Part shown: in pieces, positions 7,885 through 18,042 of the stretch
Layout: every line of letters begins with the position of its first letter
Position numbering within the stretch: position 1 is the stretch's first letter
NCBI RefSeq assembly: GCF_003628305.1
Contig: NZ_RBZM01000003.1
Span: forward strand, 124,001-188,000
Reading direction: 5' to 3'
Origin: Cohnella endophytica
GTDB lineage: Bacteria; Bacillota; Bacilli; Paenibacillales; Paenibacillaceae
Length of the DNA: 64,000 nt
Made by a program: the position numbers and the translations under genes
The notes under the pieces: generated by a model
Database searches by the model: none
What the model saw: only the letters and a program-made list of their open reading frames with translations
Told to the model about the DNA's origin: nothing

Positions 7885-9714
7885 ATGATTAAATGGCTCA
7901 AAAGGTTGCTGTTCGAGAAAGTTTCCACGAAGCTGACCGCCATGATCATTCTCCTCATCTTCCTGTCGGCCACGTTCATCAGCACGACCTATTACGGCTC
8001 TGCCGTCTCCATTATCGGCGATCATGTAAGGGCTTCCACGAAACAAGGGGCTAAGCAAACGGCCGATTATTTGTCGCTCATGCTGACGATCGGCACCGAC
8101 ATGGGTCAGCAAATTTTTCGCAACAATCGGCTGCAGGATGCCCTTAATCGGGAGCGGCAGGGCAATTTGTCCGTGGACGACAAGTTCGAAGTCAAGGATT
8201 CCATCGGCCAAACGCTCAACAATACGATTTACTCCAGCTCCTTCGTCCGCAGCATATACATCTTACGCGAGGAGGGGGAGAGCTGGGGCAGCGGCTTGTT
8301 CAATGCGTCGAAAGTGAAAAGATACACGCTTTCGAACCATGAATGGTACAGCAGGGTCGTCGCGGACCAAGTCAACGAGACGTGGCTTCCGCTCGGTTAC
8401 GATCCCTTCAGCGGCGGGGGGGACAACACCGAACTCGTGCTTACGTTGGTGGATGCGTTTCGCGATTTGAAGACGAAGCGGACGGAAGGCGTCATTCTCG
8501 TCAACTTGGACGGGCAACTGCTGCTCGACGCCGCGCAAAGGATCAAGCTCGGGCGAACAGGTCGCTGGTCCGTCGTGGACCGAACGGGTCAAGTGCTGAT
8601 CGATTCCGACCCCAACCGTTGGGGCCAGCCGATTCGGGAAGCATTGATAGCTCGGAAAATCATTACCCAAAGCGAAGACGTGCTGGAATTTCAAACGAAT
8701 CAGGGAGAAGAGGAAGATTACGTCGTTTCCGTCCGGATGGCGAACGGCTGGAAACTCGTCGGGCAAGTGCCCGTGAAGGAAATTATAGGGGATATCGAAT
8801 CGCTGCAACGCAAAATTACCCGTTACACGGCGTTGTTCCTGCTTGTCGCGCTGCTGGTCGGATTGTTGTTCTCGCTGAGGATCACGCAGCCGCTCAAGGA
8901 ATTGACCCGCCAGATGGAAGCAATCGAGAACAACGATTTCAAAGCGCGTTCCCGTATTCGATCACGGGATGAAATCGGTAAGTTGAGCCTGCGTTTCAAT
9001 CAGATGGCCGGGCAAATCGAGACGCTAATCCATGAAGTGGACGAAGCGGGGACCAAGAAACGGGAGGCTGAAATCCGGGCGCTACGGCATCAGATTAACC
9101 CTCATTTTCTGTATAATACGCTCTCAACCGTTCGTTGGATGATCAAGCTGGGAAGCGCAGACGGAGCGTACAAGGGAATCGCCGCCCTCGTAGAGCTAAT
9201 GGAATCCAGCATGGGAAGAGAAGGCATGTTCACGACGATCCGCCAAGAGCTGGAGATGCTGGACAAATACATGGTCATCCAGCAATTTCGATATGGCGCG
9301 GAACTGAAGCTTGCCGTAGAGGCGGACGAGACGTTGCTGAGCTTCGAGATTCCCGGGATGCTGCTTCAGCCGATCGTCGAGAACGCGATCTTTCACGGAC
9401 TCGCTCCGAAGAACGAACGAGGGACGGTATGGCTAAGGGTCGGCAAGGCGGAGCAGTTTCCGGCGGCTGCCATCGTCATCACGGTCGCGGACGACGGGGT
9501 AGGAATGGAGACCGAACGCTTAAAAACGCTGTTGAGGGATGGCGGGAACACGCCGAAGTCGGGCATGTTCGGCATCGGGTTGAGGCATGTTCATGAAACG
9601 CTTCAACTTTATTACGGGTTAGGCAGCGGCGTCATTATTCGAAGCCAGCCCGGGGACGGCACGACCGTAGAACTGACTTTGGTGCCTAGAGGAGTGGCGG
9701 ATAATGATCTATAA
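7885..9714 (+). CDS. Sensor histidine kinase, YesM/LytS-like
   Basis: 609 residues: membrane segment at about 18-38, an extracellular dCache-like sensor (about 39-310), a second membrane segment (about 313-335), HAMP (about 336-390), then a His_kinase domain with phosphoacceptor His402 in RHQINPHFLYN and a HATPase_c domain (VENAIFHGL, ADDGVGM, GIGLRHVHE). It overlaps the following response-regulator gene by 11 bp. It likely reports extracellular carbohydrate, possibly through the binding lipoprotein encoded just downstream, and activates the transporter/GH66 operon through its partner. Confidence 0.94.
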   Translation: MIKWLKRLLFEKVSTKLTAMIILLIFLSATFISTTYYGSAVSIIGDHVRASTKQGAKQTADYLSLMLTIGTDMGQQIFRNNRLQDALNRERQGNLSVDDKFEVKDSIGQTLNNTIYSSSFVRSIYILREEGESWGSGLFNASKVKRYTLSNHEWYSRVVADQVNETWLPLGYDPFSGGGDNTELVLTLVDAFRDLKTKRTEGVILVNLDGQLLLDAAQRIKLGRTGRWSVVDRTGQVLIDSDPNRWGQPIREALIARKIITQSEDVLEFQTNQGEEEDYVVSVRMANGWKLVGQVPVKEIIGDIESLQRKITRYTALFLLVALLVGLLFSLRITQPLKELTRQMEAIENNDFKARSRIRSRDEIGKLSLRFNQMAGQIETLIHEVDEAGTKKREAEIRALRHQINPHFLYNTLSTVRWMIKLGSADGAYKGIAALVELMESSMGREGMFTTIRQELEMLDKYMVIQQFRYGAELKLAVEADETLLSFEIPGMLLQPIVENAIFHGLAPKNERGTVWLRVGKAEQFPAAAIVITVADDGVGMETERLKTLLRDGGNTPKSGMFGIGLRHVHETLQLYYGLGSGVIIRSQPGDGTTVELTLVPRGVADNDL

Positions 9715-11311
9715 AGCGCTTATCGTGGACGACGAGCCGATTATCCGTTATGGACTCGCCTCCACGGTCGATTGGGAGGGAGCGGGCGTCGAACTCGTTG
9801 GCGAAGCAGGTAACGGAGAGGCCGCGCTAGGCATGGTGAGCGAGCGGGAAGTCGATATCCTGATCACCGACATCAAGATGCCCATGATGGACGGACTTGA
9901 GCTGATACGCTTAGCCAAGCTGAGTCGTCCCCATATCAAAGCGATTCTGATCAGCAGCTACAGCGATTTCGATTACGCGCGTCAAGCGGTGCAGCTCGGA
10001 GTCGTCGTGGATTATTTGCTGAAACCGACGATGGAGCCCGAGGATGTGACCCGCCTGTTGATCGATTGCAGGCGAAGGCTCGAAGATGAGCTTTCTCTGG
10101 AAAAAAACTCATCGCTATATTCCATGGGAGAGAAGCAGCGCAAACGACAAGGCTTCGCGACGGAGATGAACCGGGCGTTGAACGGGCAAGCGGCCGACCT
10201 TGTCCGTTACGCGGGAGATTTCCCCGGCCCTTACGTGCTGTCCATATGGAGAGCCGACGAAGGGCAAGGAATAGATACAGCAATAGAGAAACTAGGCGCG
10301 CTTCTGCCGGATAGCGTCGTATGCGCGACGAAGGAGAGCGAGCTGGCGCTGTTGTTGCCAGACCGGACGGGAGGAGGAGCTGCCGCAATGGCTGCCAGTC
10401 TTGTGCGGGATGCGCATATTGCGCTTCGCGAGGATGCCGACCGTATCCGGTTCACTATCGGAATTAGTCCGCCGTTCTATCGTCTTGACCGGTTACCGGA
10501 AGCGTACGCTTGGGCGGAAAGCGCGTTCGAGCATGCGTTCTTCGGAGGCAAAGGCAAGTGCTATGACGGGGAAATTCGCCGTCAGAACGGAGAAGCCGGC
10601 GCCGCTCCGCAACTCTCTTCAAAGCAGGAGGAAGCCAACGAGCTCCTCGATCGTTTCTCCCGCAAGCTCGCCGGTTCCGACGATGCGGCCTGCGAACGGG
10701 CGCTTCGGCAATTGTTCGAGCTGTGGCGGTCACGGGCGGTCGCGCCGGGAGAAATCCTCAAACAGGCCGGGGATGCGCTACTAAGAATCGCCTCGGGTCA
10801 GTTTTATCTAAAAGCCGAAGAGAAGCTTGAATTGCTTATGGAAGAGAATGAACGTCTAAGGAAAGCAGGCGCGTTGGAAGAAGTCATCGCGATCGTCATC
10901 GCCGGTTTGCGCGACGGAAGAAGGAACGTAGATTCATTACCGCTAACGGCAGTCTCCGAAGATACGGGCGGCGCGCATGCGATTCAAACCGCTCTCGTTT
11001 ATATTCAGGAGCATTACCGATCGGAGCTTTCGCTCCGGGAAGTGGCCGATAGCGTTCACATGAGCCGCAATTATTTCAGCGAGCAGTTCAAACGGCGCAC
11101 GGGTTTTAATTTTATCGACTACGTTATACGGCTTCGTATCCGCTACGCCAAGCATTTGCTGGAAACGACGATGCTCAAGGTGTTCGATATCGGCATCCAC
11201 AGCGGATTCAACAACTCGAAGCATTTTCTCAAAATGTTCAAAAGAGAATCCGGTTGCACGCCAGCGGAATACAGAAGCCGTTCGCAACACGGCGAGGAGG
11301 GAGAGACATGA
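9704..11311 (+). CDS. AraC-type response regulator, YesN-like
   Basis: 535 residues: an N-terminal receiver with phosphoacceptor Asp56 (LITDIKMPMMDG) and the conserved KPT motif, a long middle region typical of YesN-type regulators, and a C-terminal AraC HTH domain (about 430-530; LREVADSVHMSRNYFSEQFK and FNNSKHFLKMFKRESG). It is the partner of the overlapping kinase. Likely targets are the operons on both sides. Its stop overlaps the start of the next gene (ATGA). Confidence 0.94.
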   Translation: MIYKALIVDDEPIIRYGLASTVDWEGAGVELVGEAGNGEAALGMVSEREVDILITDIKMPMMDGLELIRLAKLSRPHIKAILISSYSDFDYARQAVQLGVVVDYLLKPTMEPEDVTRLLIDCRRRLEDELSLEKNSSLYSMGEKQRKRQGFATEMNRALNGQAADLVRYAGDFPGPYVLSIWRADEGQGIDTAIEKLGALLPDSVVCATKESELALLLPDRTGGGAAAMAASLVRDAHIALREDADRIRFTIGISPPFYRLDRLPEAYAWAESAFEHAFFGGKGKCYDGEIRRQNGEAGAAPQLSSKQEEANELLDRFSRKLAGSDDAACERALRQLFELWRSRAVAPGEILKQAGDALLRIASGQFYLKAEEKLELLMEENERLRKAGALEEVIAIVIAGLRDGRRNVDSLPLTAVSEDTGGAHAIQTALVYIQEHYRSELSLREVADSVHMSRNYFSEQFKRRTGFNFIDYVIRLRIRYAKHLLETTMLKVFDIGIHSGFNNSKHFLKMFKRESGCTPAEYRSRSQHGEEGET

Positions 11312-12588
11312 AGAAGATTTTACCGCTGATTTTGCTGTTTACGGTGGTCCTATCTACGGGCTGTTCTTCCTACTCGCTTGTAGAGGATCCCGCCGTTCAG
11401 GGAAGCAACGATGCGGCGGGTGAAAAAGTCGAATTGCAATTCTGGCATACGTACAGCGACGTGGAAACGAAAGTGTTCGAAACGCGTGTCCTGCCGATGT
11501 TCGAACGCGAGCATCCGAACATCGTCGTGCATGCCGTGCGGCAGAATTATACGTCCCAATTGAACGACAACATCGTCGCGGCAATCGCGGACGACAAGCA
11601 GCCGGACATTATGCGGATGGACATCATCTGGGTGCCTCAGTTCGCACGCAGCGGCGCTTTAACCGATCTGACGGAGATGAGCGACTTCTCCGAGTACGAG
11701 AATCGGTTTACGGGCTCGCTCATTCAGACAAACCGATATGCCGGGCATTATTTCGGAATTCCGTTGGACGCGACGACGATGGTGCCGATTTATAACAAGA
11801 CGCTGCTTCGCGAAGTGGGCTTGACGGAGCCTCCAAGCACGTTCGAGGAGCTTATCGCCGCTTCCCGAAAGTTAAAAGCGAAGGATGCCGGATTGTTCGG
11901 CATCAGCGTCTGTTGTTCGAGCACTTGGGGGATGTTGCCGTATTTCCGAACGCTCGGAGGAGAGTTGCTTAGTCCCTCGCTGGACAAAGCGAGCGGTTAT
12001 CTGGATAGTCCGGCAAGCGTGGAGGCGATGAAAAGGCTGAAGTCATGGTTCGACGAGGGACTGATCAGCCCGACCGTCGTCGGCGGCGAGCCGGGCGGAT
12101 GGGATGGCCTGTTTAATCGCAAAATCCTAATGATAGACGAAGCCCATTGGTTTTTTACCTCCAACGAAAATACGGAAAACGGGCCAAAGCTGAACGACAC
12201 GGTGACCGGCTTATTCCCGTCGGATGCGAGAGAAGGAACGTCTATTATCGGCGGGGAGAACCTTGTGCTGTTCCGAGGCTCCCGGCACCCTTATGAAGCG
12301 TGGACGTTCATGAAATTCTTGGTGTCCGAGCCCGTGCAGGAAATGATGGCCGAGACGGGATTGATCCCGTCCATCAAGGACTTCGATCGCGCCAAGCTGC
12401 AGCCGGTATACCGAATCTATCTTGATCAGCTCCGACGTGCCGAACCTCGACCGCCGATTCCCCAGTGGGACGAAGTGGACGACGTGTTCTCCCGCATGGT
12501 CACTCGGATATTGGTGGGCGAGAAACCCGTGGCCGACGCGATGCGCGAGAGTGCCTCCCAGATAGATGGAATCTTATCTTCGCGTTAA
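11308..12588 (+). CDS. Second sugar-binding lipoprotein, co-transcribed with the two-component system
   Basis: 426 residues from ATG 11308, which overlaps the regulator stop codon. The lipoprotein signal ends VLSTGC (Cys19). The mature part is a family 1 solute-binding protein clearly paralogous to the one at 2786-4165: both share (V/L)(E/Q)FWH-Y, PDIMRMD--WV, GYL(D/N)S-ASV and WFF. No permease follows it. Its place as the third gene of the kinase/regulator operon suggests it presents ligand to the sensor kinase or is an alternative binding protein for the same permeases. The upstream in-frame ATG at 11254 lies inside the regulator gene and was not used. Confidence 0.92.
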   Translation: MKKILPLILLFTVVLSTGCSSYSLVEDPAVQGSNDAAGEKVELQFWHTYSDVETKVFETRVLPMFEREHPNIVVHAVRQNYTSQLNDNIVAAIADDKQPDIMRMDIIWVPQFARSGALTDLTEMSDFSEYENRFTGSLIQTNRYAGHYFGIPLDATTMVPIYNKTLLREVGLTEPPSTFEELIAASRKLKAKDAGLFGISVCCSSTWGMLPYFRTLGGELLSPSLDKASGYLDSPASVEAMKRLKSWFDEGLISPTVVGGEPGGWDGLFNRKILMIDEAHWFFTSNENTENGPKLNDTVTGLFPSDAREGTSIIGGENLVLFRGSRHPYEAWTFMKFLVSEPVQEMMAETGLIPSIKDFDRAKLQPVYRIYLDQLRRAEPRPPIPQWDEVDDVFSRMVTRILVGEKPVADAMRESASQIDGILSSR

Positions 12589-12592
12589 AGAA

Positions 12593-12623
12593 CCGCTTCC
12601 TAGCATCATCTGCTAGGAAGCGG
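12593..12623. terminator. Hairpin between convergent genes
   Basis: CCGCTTCCTAGCA / TGCTAGGAAGCGG form a perfect 13-bp stem with a 5-base loop just after the binding-protein stop. A T run is weak on both sides, so termination is likely but not certain. Confidence 0.6.
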
Positions 12624-12667
12624 CCCAGATAGTTACTTTGCTGCTTAGCGGATATTACCGGCCGTTA

Positions 12668-15600
12668 TTAGTACCCATTGACCTTCCACGACTCGACTCC
12701 CGTGGAAGTGGTAGCTTTAGCCGTAATATTTAAGCGGATTTTGTTCGTTGATACGGGAGTAAACGTCGTCGTGTTGTATTGGTTGGCTAGCAATCCAAGT
12801 CCCGATGGACTTGCGACATTGACCCAAGCCGTGCCGTTCCAGTACTGGATCGAACAGGAGGCGGGAAGATCAATGCCGGCATTGTCGGCGAACCAGTAAA
12901 CGTCCATGCTCGAAATCGTGTAATTCTGACTGAAGTCGTATTGAATCCATTGCGTCGTATTCGGATTGTTCCAATTGCCGTAGACGGAGTGGCCACGATC
13001 GTTGGAACTCGTCGGCGTGTAACCGTCGTTTAGACCCGCCAAGCTTTCCCAAGTGGAGACGAACGATGTACTCGCCGTACCGAGTGGCGCGATGTTGGAA
13101 GCGGTGGTGCTTCCGTTATACAACGACGTGATCTCCGTGGCGCTAAGCGCCCTGCTGTAAATTGTGAAATCGTCGATCGCACCGTTCAGATAAGGATCCC
13201 CGAATTGGGATTTTCCGATATAGTTCAGCGTAGTGTTCCCCAGGCTGGATGGCTTGAGCGTCATGCTCGTATTCGTGGCAACGAGCGCCCCGTTAACGTA
13301 TAGTCGCCCTGTCGATCCCGTCAAAGTGACGGCGACATGCGTCCAAGAGCCCGTCGTTAACACCGGAGCGTTTAACTGCTGCTCAGAGCCGTTTCCGCTA
13401 GTCGTAATAGCGAATCTCAGACCCGAACCGCCGGCTCTCGGCGCAAGGAACATATAATTGCTCGTTCCGGTGCCGAAGTCGAAAATGCGAGCCCAATCGC
13501 TTAATGCGGTCAACTTCACCCAGGTCGAAATCGTAAAGTCGTTCACATTGCTTACAATGCCTGAAGGCAAGCTAGCATAGGCGTTCGTGCCGTTTAAGCC
13601 AAGGGCGTTGCCCGCATGACCGGCTACCCATGACGTTCCGCCGGTTAAGGTCGCGTTTTTCCCGTTACCCGAAGAATCGGCGGCCGTCGTACCCGTTGAT
13701 TCGTTGAATAAATAGTTCGCGATAACCTCGGGCACCGGCAATGCGGCATTCACCGTATGGGTAACCGTGGAGGACGAAGACAGGCTTCCGTCGCTCGCGG
13801 TTAGCTTGAATACGTACGTTCCCGCCGTAGACACGGTAGCGGTTGTATTCAACGCGCTAGCATTCGCGAAGGTAGCCGTGCCAGGGCCGCTTTGCAGGCT
13901 CCAAGTCGTCGTCAGCGTTCCGTTAGGCAAGCCGTCGTCGGTCGCCGTTCCAGCCAGTACGACATTGGCAGGCAAGGTGAACGTCGCATTCGTTCCTGCG
14001 CTAACGACCGGAGCCGTATTCGCCGGAGGCGTACCTTGCTGCAGCTTCACATCGTAAGTTGCGGCAGTACCGATGCTCAAGTTAATGGTCGCTTTATTCC
14101 CGGCGGTCACGTTCACGCTGCCGGCGGCAACGTTGTTCACCAAGATGTTATAAGAGCCTGTTGCTAGACCGGAGAAAGTGACTTTCGTCGTATGCGCGGA
14201 GCCCGTCGTTGAGTTCTTTAACGTGAAATTGACGTAGTTCTTGGCGATGGCAACTGTAGCGGCCGTATATTTATCGCGCTCAAGCTCCATGCCGAATTTC
14301 TCCGTGATGAGATTGAGCTTTTGGAAGACGCCGTCCTTCGGCGTAACGGAATAATTTCCTCCGCTTGACGTGACGTCGCAGCCATAGCAATAGAGCCCGA
14401 AAATCGGATCGACCGCGACGTCGGAGCTAAGAATTTTGATCGCTCCGAACAGACCGAGATCCGCTTCCCCGGACATTCCCCTCCAGCCGTTGAACAGCGG
14501 GCCTCCATCCAAGCCGAGCGCTCCGTTATTCCCTTTGCTCGATTGATACGTCCAGGATACGGCTCCGATGTTGGCAGGGTCCGAACTGATCTGCCCCGAA
14601 TTGATCGCGCTGATGTTAGCGATTTTAGCCGCATAGGACAGTCGTTGATCTACCGCTGCATTCGTGGAGTTATTGCGTGTCCAATCATCCATCGCATAGC
14701 CGGCCAACGATACCGTGTATTGGAAGTTCCACCACGGCTCGCCGGTAATCGTAACCGGATCGGCATAGAAGTACCAAAGCGGCATTTGACCGCGCGTCGC
14801 GCGCGTTTTCGTGTTGATCTTGCTTTGGATCGTACTGTTGTTATTCATTTTGGCGAGCGTGTACACGGCCTCTTCGCCCGTATTGTCGTAGTTGTATTCC
14901 GAGCCGTACGGATAAGTCGTGTTTTTGAAATTGTTGTATTTGGTCGCCATCTTCGCGATCATGTCGTTCGCTTGCGTCGTCAAGCCCTCGTCCTGCAGCG
15001 CTTTAATGATGTCCGGCGTCGTCATTTCTCCCATTAAGCCCGTATTCCAGTTATAGGAGACCGGCCCGTCGTACAGCGCCTTAAAGATGTTATACGCCCT
15101 TAGAAGATAAGTGTTTTTCGGATTGGCGTAGGTGATCAAGTCCGGGTAGAGCTTGGCGATTTTGTACATGCTGAAGTACGTGTTGTATATATGCGGATAA
15201 GCGTATCCCCGGTAAGTCGGGGTCGTGTTCGGAGAGGCCATTAGAAAATCGTAGATGAGGTAATCGGAGTGATGGCCCGCCATCAAGTTCGTCCAGATCG
15301 CCGTCTCCAAATATTGATCTACGGCCGTAACTTCGGACGCCACGGGAGTCTGAACGTTTTTCTCGGCTAGGAACTGGGCATGCGTATAACCCCAATCGTC
15401 GCCCCAGCCCCAATACCCCGCGAAATTGTTCCGTTTGGCTTTGGTTTGCATCATCCAATCGTCGAACACCTTGTCTTTGATATTACCGGGAAGGTTCCAT
15501 TGCTGGTTGTTCACCATAAACGTAGAATGTCTTTGCAGCGCGGCGTCGATCGGTTCGATCGCGTAAAATTGCAATACCGTCTTCTCCCCGCTGCCGTAAT

Positions 15601-16732
15601 TGACCGTGATGTTATTAGGCCCCAAATGGTTCATCTGCAACGAATATACTTTGTGATCGGTTCCAACGGTTCCGAGCGAAGCGATCGTCGTCTCGGACGG
15701 ATATTGCGCGGTAACGGAAGTAATCGCTTTGGAAGTATGGAGATCGAACTTCGCCGTTTGATTCGTCGGGACGATCATGCCCGGCACGACGCTGACGTCG
15801 ATCAGTCCTTCGGCGTACAGTTTGTCTTTTAACGCTTGGTCGTTAGCCGTCTTGAAAAATTTGAACGAATAAGTCTTGCTTGCATTCGGCGCAAGCGTAA
15901 GGCTCGTGTTCGGGAGGTATCCCCGGTTGGTACTTTTGATGACGTTGGAGTGGATGTAGTAAACGGTAAGGCCTTCTGGCCAGCCTCCTTGATCCGCGGA
16001 CCACTTGCTTCCGGGATGCTCTTCGACGCGCCAGTTGTCCATGTATTCGAACCCGGCTCCCGTCGTCGAATCGGGTATCATCAGCAAAGAGGAACCGATG
16101 CCGCTCGGACGCTGTGCGGTCATATAGGAGCTGTTATTTCCGACGAACGAATGAGATACGACGCGGGTTTCATAGATTTGTTCGTTGCCGCCGCCCGACC
16201 AGAACTCGTTGAAGGGCAAGGGAAGCCCGAAGTCGCCGATCTCGAGCGTTTGGGTGCTCGTATTCGTAACGTTGATCGACCAAAGGAGATAGTCGTTCAC
16301 GAGCGAATACGTTTCAACGACCTTGAAATTTTTGATGCCGTCGGTATTAGCCGAATTCTGGTAAGTGACCGTGACCGTATTTCCGCTCTGGCTTTGCGTT
16401 CTTCCGTCCGCGGATTTGCTGGTCCATCCGTTCGTCCAGGCGCCGGTGCCCAATCTGTACTTGAACATGAGCTCGCCGAGCCATTGATGGTCGGCTGTAT
16501 TCTGGTTGGGAGCGTTCGTGGCGTTCATGACATAGTTGGTCGGGAAGGAGTCCCCTACGAGCTGCAGCGAGGTAATCTCGCCGTTCGACCCGGTCTGGAC
16601 GTTGAAATTCGTGTTGGAGATCGTATAAGCGGAAGCGAGCTTCGGTAACGCAATCAGGAATATAGCGGTTAAAACGAACGATGTTGCGAGCATAAGAATA
16701 CGTTTAGTATTAGGTGCCGCCTGCGTTAGCAT
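12668..16732 (-). CDS. Large secreted DUF5695-like protein with PKD-like, LamG and F5/8-C-like domains
   Basis: 1354 residues. A signal peptide (KRILMLATSFVLTAIFLIAL, cleavage near ASA) is followed by a large N-terminal region (about 36-895) resembling DUF5695 proteins: a beta-sandwich half, then an alpha-helical half rich in Trp/Tyr/Asn that looks like a carbohydrate-active toroid. Next come a PKD/K319-like beta domain (about 905-1000), a LamG/concanavalin-like domain (about 1003-1205) and a C-terminal discoidin (F5/8 type C)-like domain (about 1210-1354). This suggests an extracellular polysaccharide-degrading or -binding protein; the reaction is unknown. ATG follows AAGGAGG. A LacI operator lies upstream and the regulator gene is adjacent. 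Confidence 0.85.
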   Translation of the reverse strand: MLTQAAPNTKRILMLATSFVLTAIFLIALPKLASAYTISNTNFNVQTGSNGEITSLQLVGDSFPTNYVMNATNAPNQNTADHQWLGELMFKYRLGTGAWTNGWTSKSADGRTQSQSGNTVTVTYQNSANTDGIKNFKVVETYSLVNDYLLWSINVTNTSTQTLEIGDFGLPLPFNEFWSGGGNEQIYETRVVSHSFVGNNSSYMTAQRPSGIGSSLLMIPDSTTGAGFEYMDNWRVEEHPGSKWSADQGGWPEGLTVYYIHSNVIKSTNRGYLPNTSLTLAPNASKTYSFKFFKTANDQALKDKLYAEGLIDVSVVPGMIVPTNQTAKFDLHTSKAITSVTAQYPSETTIASLGTVGTDHKVYSLQMNHLGPNNITVNYGSGEKTVLQFYAIEPIDAALQRHSTFMVNNQQWNLPGNIKDKVFDDWMMQTKAKRNNFAGYWGWGDDWGYTHAQFLAEKNVQTPVASEVTAVDQYLETAIWTNLMAGHHSDYLIYDFLMASPNTTPTYRGYAYPHIYNTYFSMYKIAKLYPDLITYANPKNTYLLRAYNIFKALYDGPVSYNWNTGLMGEMTTPDIIKALQDEGLTTQANDMIAKMATKYNNFKNTTYPYGSEYNYDNTGEEAVYTLAKMNNNSTIQSKINTKTRATRGQMPLWYFYADPVTITGEPWWNFQYTVSLAGYAMDDWTRNNSTNAAVDQRLSYAAKIANISAINSGQISSDPANIGAVSWTYQSSKGNNGALGLDGGPLFNGWRGMSGEADLGLFGAIKILSSDVAVDPIFGLYCYGCDVTSSGGNYSVTPKDGVFQKLNLITEKFGMELERDKYTAATVAIAKNYVNFTLKNSTTGSAHTTKVTFSGLATGSYNILVNNVAAGSVNVTAGNKATINLSIGTAATYDVKLQQGTPPANTAPVVSAGTNATFTLPANVVLAGTATDDGLPNGTLTTTWSLQSGPGTATFANASALNTTATVSTAGTYVFKLTASDGSLSSSSTVTHTVNAALPVPEVIANYLFNESTGTTAADSSGNGKNATLTGGTSWVAGHAGNALGLNGTNAYASLPSGIVSNVNDFTISTWVKLTALSDWARIFDFGTGTSNYMFLAPRAGGSGLRFAITTSGNGSEQQLNAPVLTTGSWTHVAVTLTGSTGRLYVNGALVATNTSMTLKPSSLGNTTLNYIGKSQFGDPYLNGAIDDFTIYSRALSATEITSLYNGSTTASNIAPLGTASTSFVSTWESLAGLNDGYTPTSSNDRGHSVYGNWNNPNTTQWIQYDFSQNYTISSMDVYWFADNAGIDLPASCSIQYWNGTAWVNVASPSGLGLLANQYNTTTFTPVSTNKIRLNITAKATTSTGVESWKVNGY

Positions 16733-16979
16733 TAATCATTCCTCCTTCTATTCTCCTTGTTATCAGCGGATTTCCTCCATCTGGCTGTCCGTTCTTTTCT
16801 CTAGGACGGGTGCGGATTATCGGAAGGCGATCACCTCCTTCAATGTAAAAAAACCTTCGGGCAATGAGGCAATTAGTAATGCATTCGCTGGGAAAAGGGA
16901 GTGGAGGACTGGTGCGAATAGAGTGCGACGGATGGTATGCACATTTATCTAAACGTTTAGATTTATAACTAAAAATAAA
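16733..16979. other. Intergenic control region upstream of the large secreted protein
   Basis: This 247-bp interval has no gene. It holds the Shine-Dalgarno of the secreted protein next to 16733 and, at the far end, a perfect LacI-type palindrome close to the end of the regulator gene. Confidence 0.6.
16947..16962. promoter_or_regulatory. LacI-family operator
   Basis: ATCTAAACGTTTAGAT is a perfect 16-bp palindrome with the central CG typical of LacI-family operators. A near copy precedes the adjacent LacI-type gene (18043-18058), which is the expected binder. Confidence 0.8.
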
Positions 16980-18020
16980 TCACAAACGTAGAGGAGGGGC
17001 TACGGAATCTCTTTCGATCAGCTTGCAATTGGGTAAAGGGTTGTTCGGGATGGGTTCGCCTTTGATCAATAGCGCCAAGGATTCCATCGCTTGATATCCG
17101 ATCTCGTGCAAAGGCAAATCCATCGTCGAAATGCGGGGAATCAAATATTCGCTGAACTCGCGGTTGTCGAATCCGATGACGGAGAGCTCTCTCGGAATGA
17201 GGACGCCGACTTCCGCGGCCGCGCGCAGAACGCCTACGGCCATCACGTCGTTCATTGCCAGTATCGCCGTGGGAGGTTCGTTCAGCTCCAGCAATTCCAT
17301 CGTGAGCCGATAGCCGGACTCCGCTTCCCAGTTACCCATTTTCATCAATTGGGGGTCGAAGGGAAGATTGTACTCCATTATCGCTTTGTAAAATCCGTTG
17401 AATCTGAGGCGGGAGGGAATCGAATCCATCATTCCCGTAATGACGGCGATTCTCTTATGGCCTTGTTTGACCAAATGAGCCATCGCGTCGTAGGAGGCTT
17501 GTTCGTCGTTGTATTGGAGGGAGACATCGTTTTGCGTATAACAATAAGCGTATACGATCGGCTTACCGTATGTATCGAACAATCCGGTAAGATCGCGGGG
17601 GTGGATACCGATATAGATAATGCCATCGACCTGTTTGCTTAGGAGCTCCGAAACGGCGTTCGCGGCAAAGCTGCGATAAGAATCCACCTGATCGAAGTTA
17701 CGGCTTATTCTTTTGTCTAACCGGAGATTGGTCAACAAAATATGCATGTCGAGTTTATCCGCGCAGTCATTGATTCCGTCTATGATTTCCGGAACGTTAA
17801 ATACGGTAACGTCTTCGGCGATTACTCCGATCGTGTTGGTCCGCTTGCGCTTAAGGCTCTGAGCGGCGTTATTGGGCTTGTAATTCATTTCCTCGATAAC
17901 CCGGAGAACCCGTTCGCGGGTTTTGGGTCTCACGTTCCGAGTACCGTTGAGGACGTACGATACGGTAGCGATGGAGACATTAGCCTTTGCGGCGATTTCT
18001 TTGATCCCAATGTCGGCCAA
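16980..18020 (-). CDS. LacI-family transcriptional regulator
   Basis: About 346 residues: an N-terminal HTH (IKEIAAKANVSIATVSYVLNG) with hinge (NNAAQSLKRKRTNTIGVI), then a periplasmic-binding-protein-like effector domain. I prefer the TTG at 18020 (MADIGIKEIA), as most family members start a few residues before the IK-D/E-(V/I)A helix and GGGGTG lies just upstream; a GTG at 18035 would add five residues. Matching palindromes before this gene and before the large secreted protein imply autoregulation and repression of that gene, presumably relieved by a sugar. Confidence 0.92.
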   Translation of the reverse strand: MADIGIKEIAAKANVSIATVSYVLNGTRNVRPKTRERVLRVIEEMNYKPNNAAQSLKRKRTNTIGVIAEDVTVFNVPEIIDGINDCADKLDMHILLTNLRLDKRISRNFDQVDSYRSFAANAVSELLSKQVDGIIYIGIHPRDLTGLFDTYGKPIVYAYCYTQNDVSLQYNDEQASYDAMAHLVKQGHKRIAVITGMMDSIPSRLRFNGFYKAIMEYNLPFDPQLMKMGNWEAESGYRLTMELLELNEPPTAILAMNDVMAVGVLRAAAEVGVLIPRELSVIGFDNREFSEYLIPRISTMDLPLHEIGYQAMESLALLIKGEPIPNNPLPNCKLIERDSVAPPLRL

Positions 18021-18042
18021 TGTTTCACCCCGCACCCCGATT

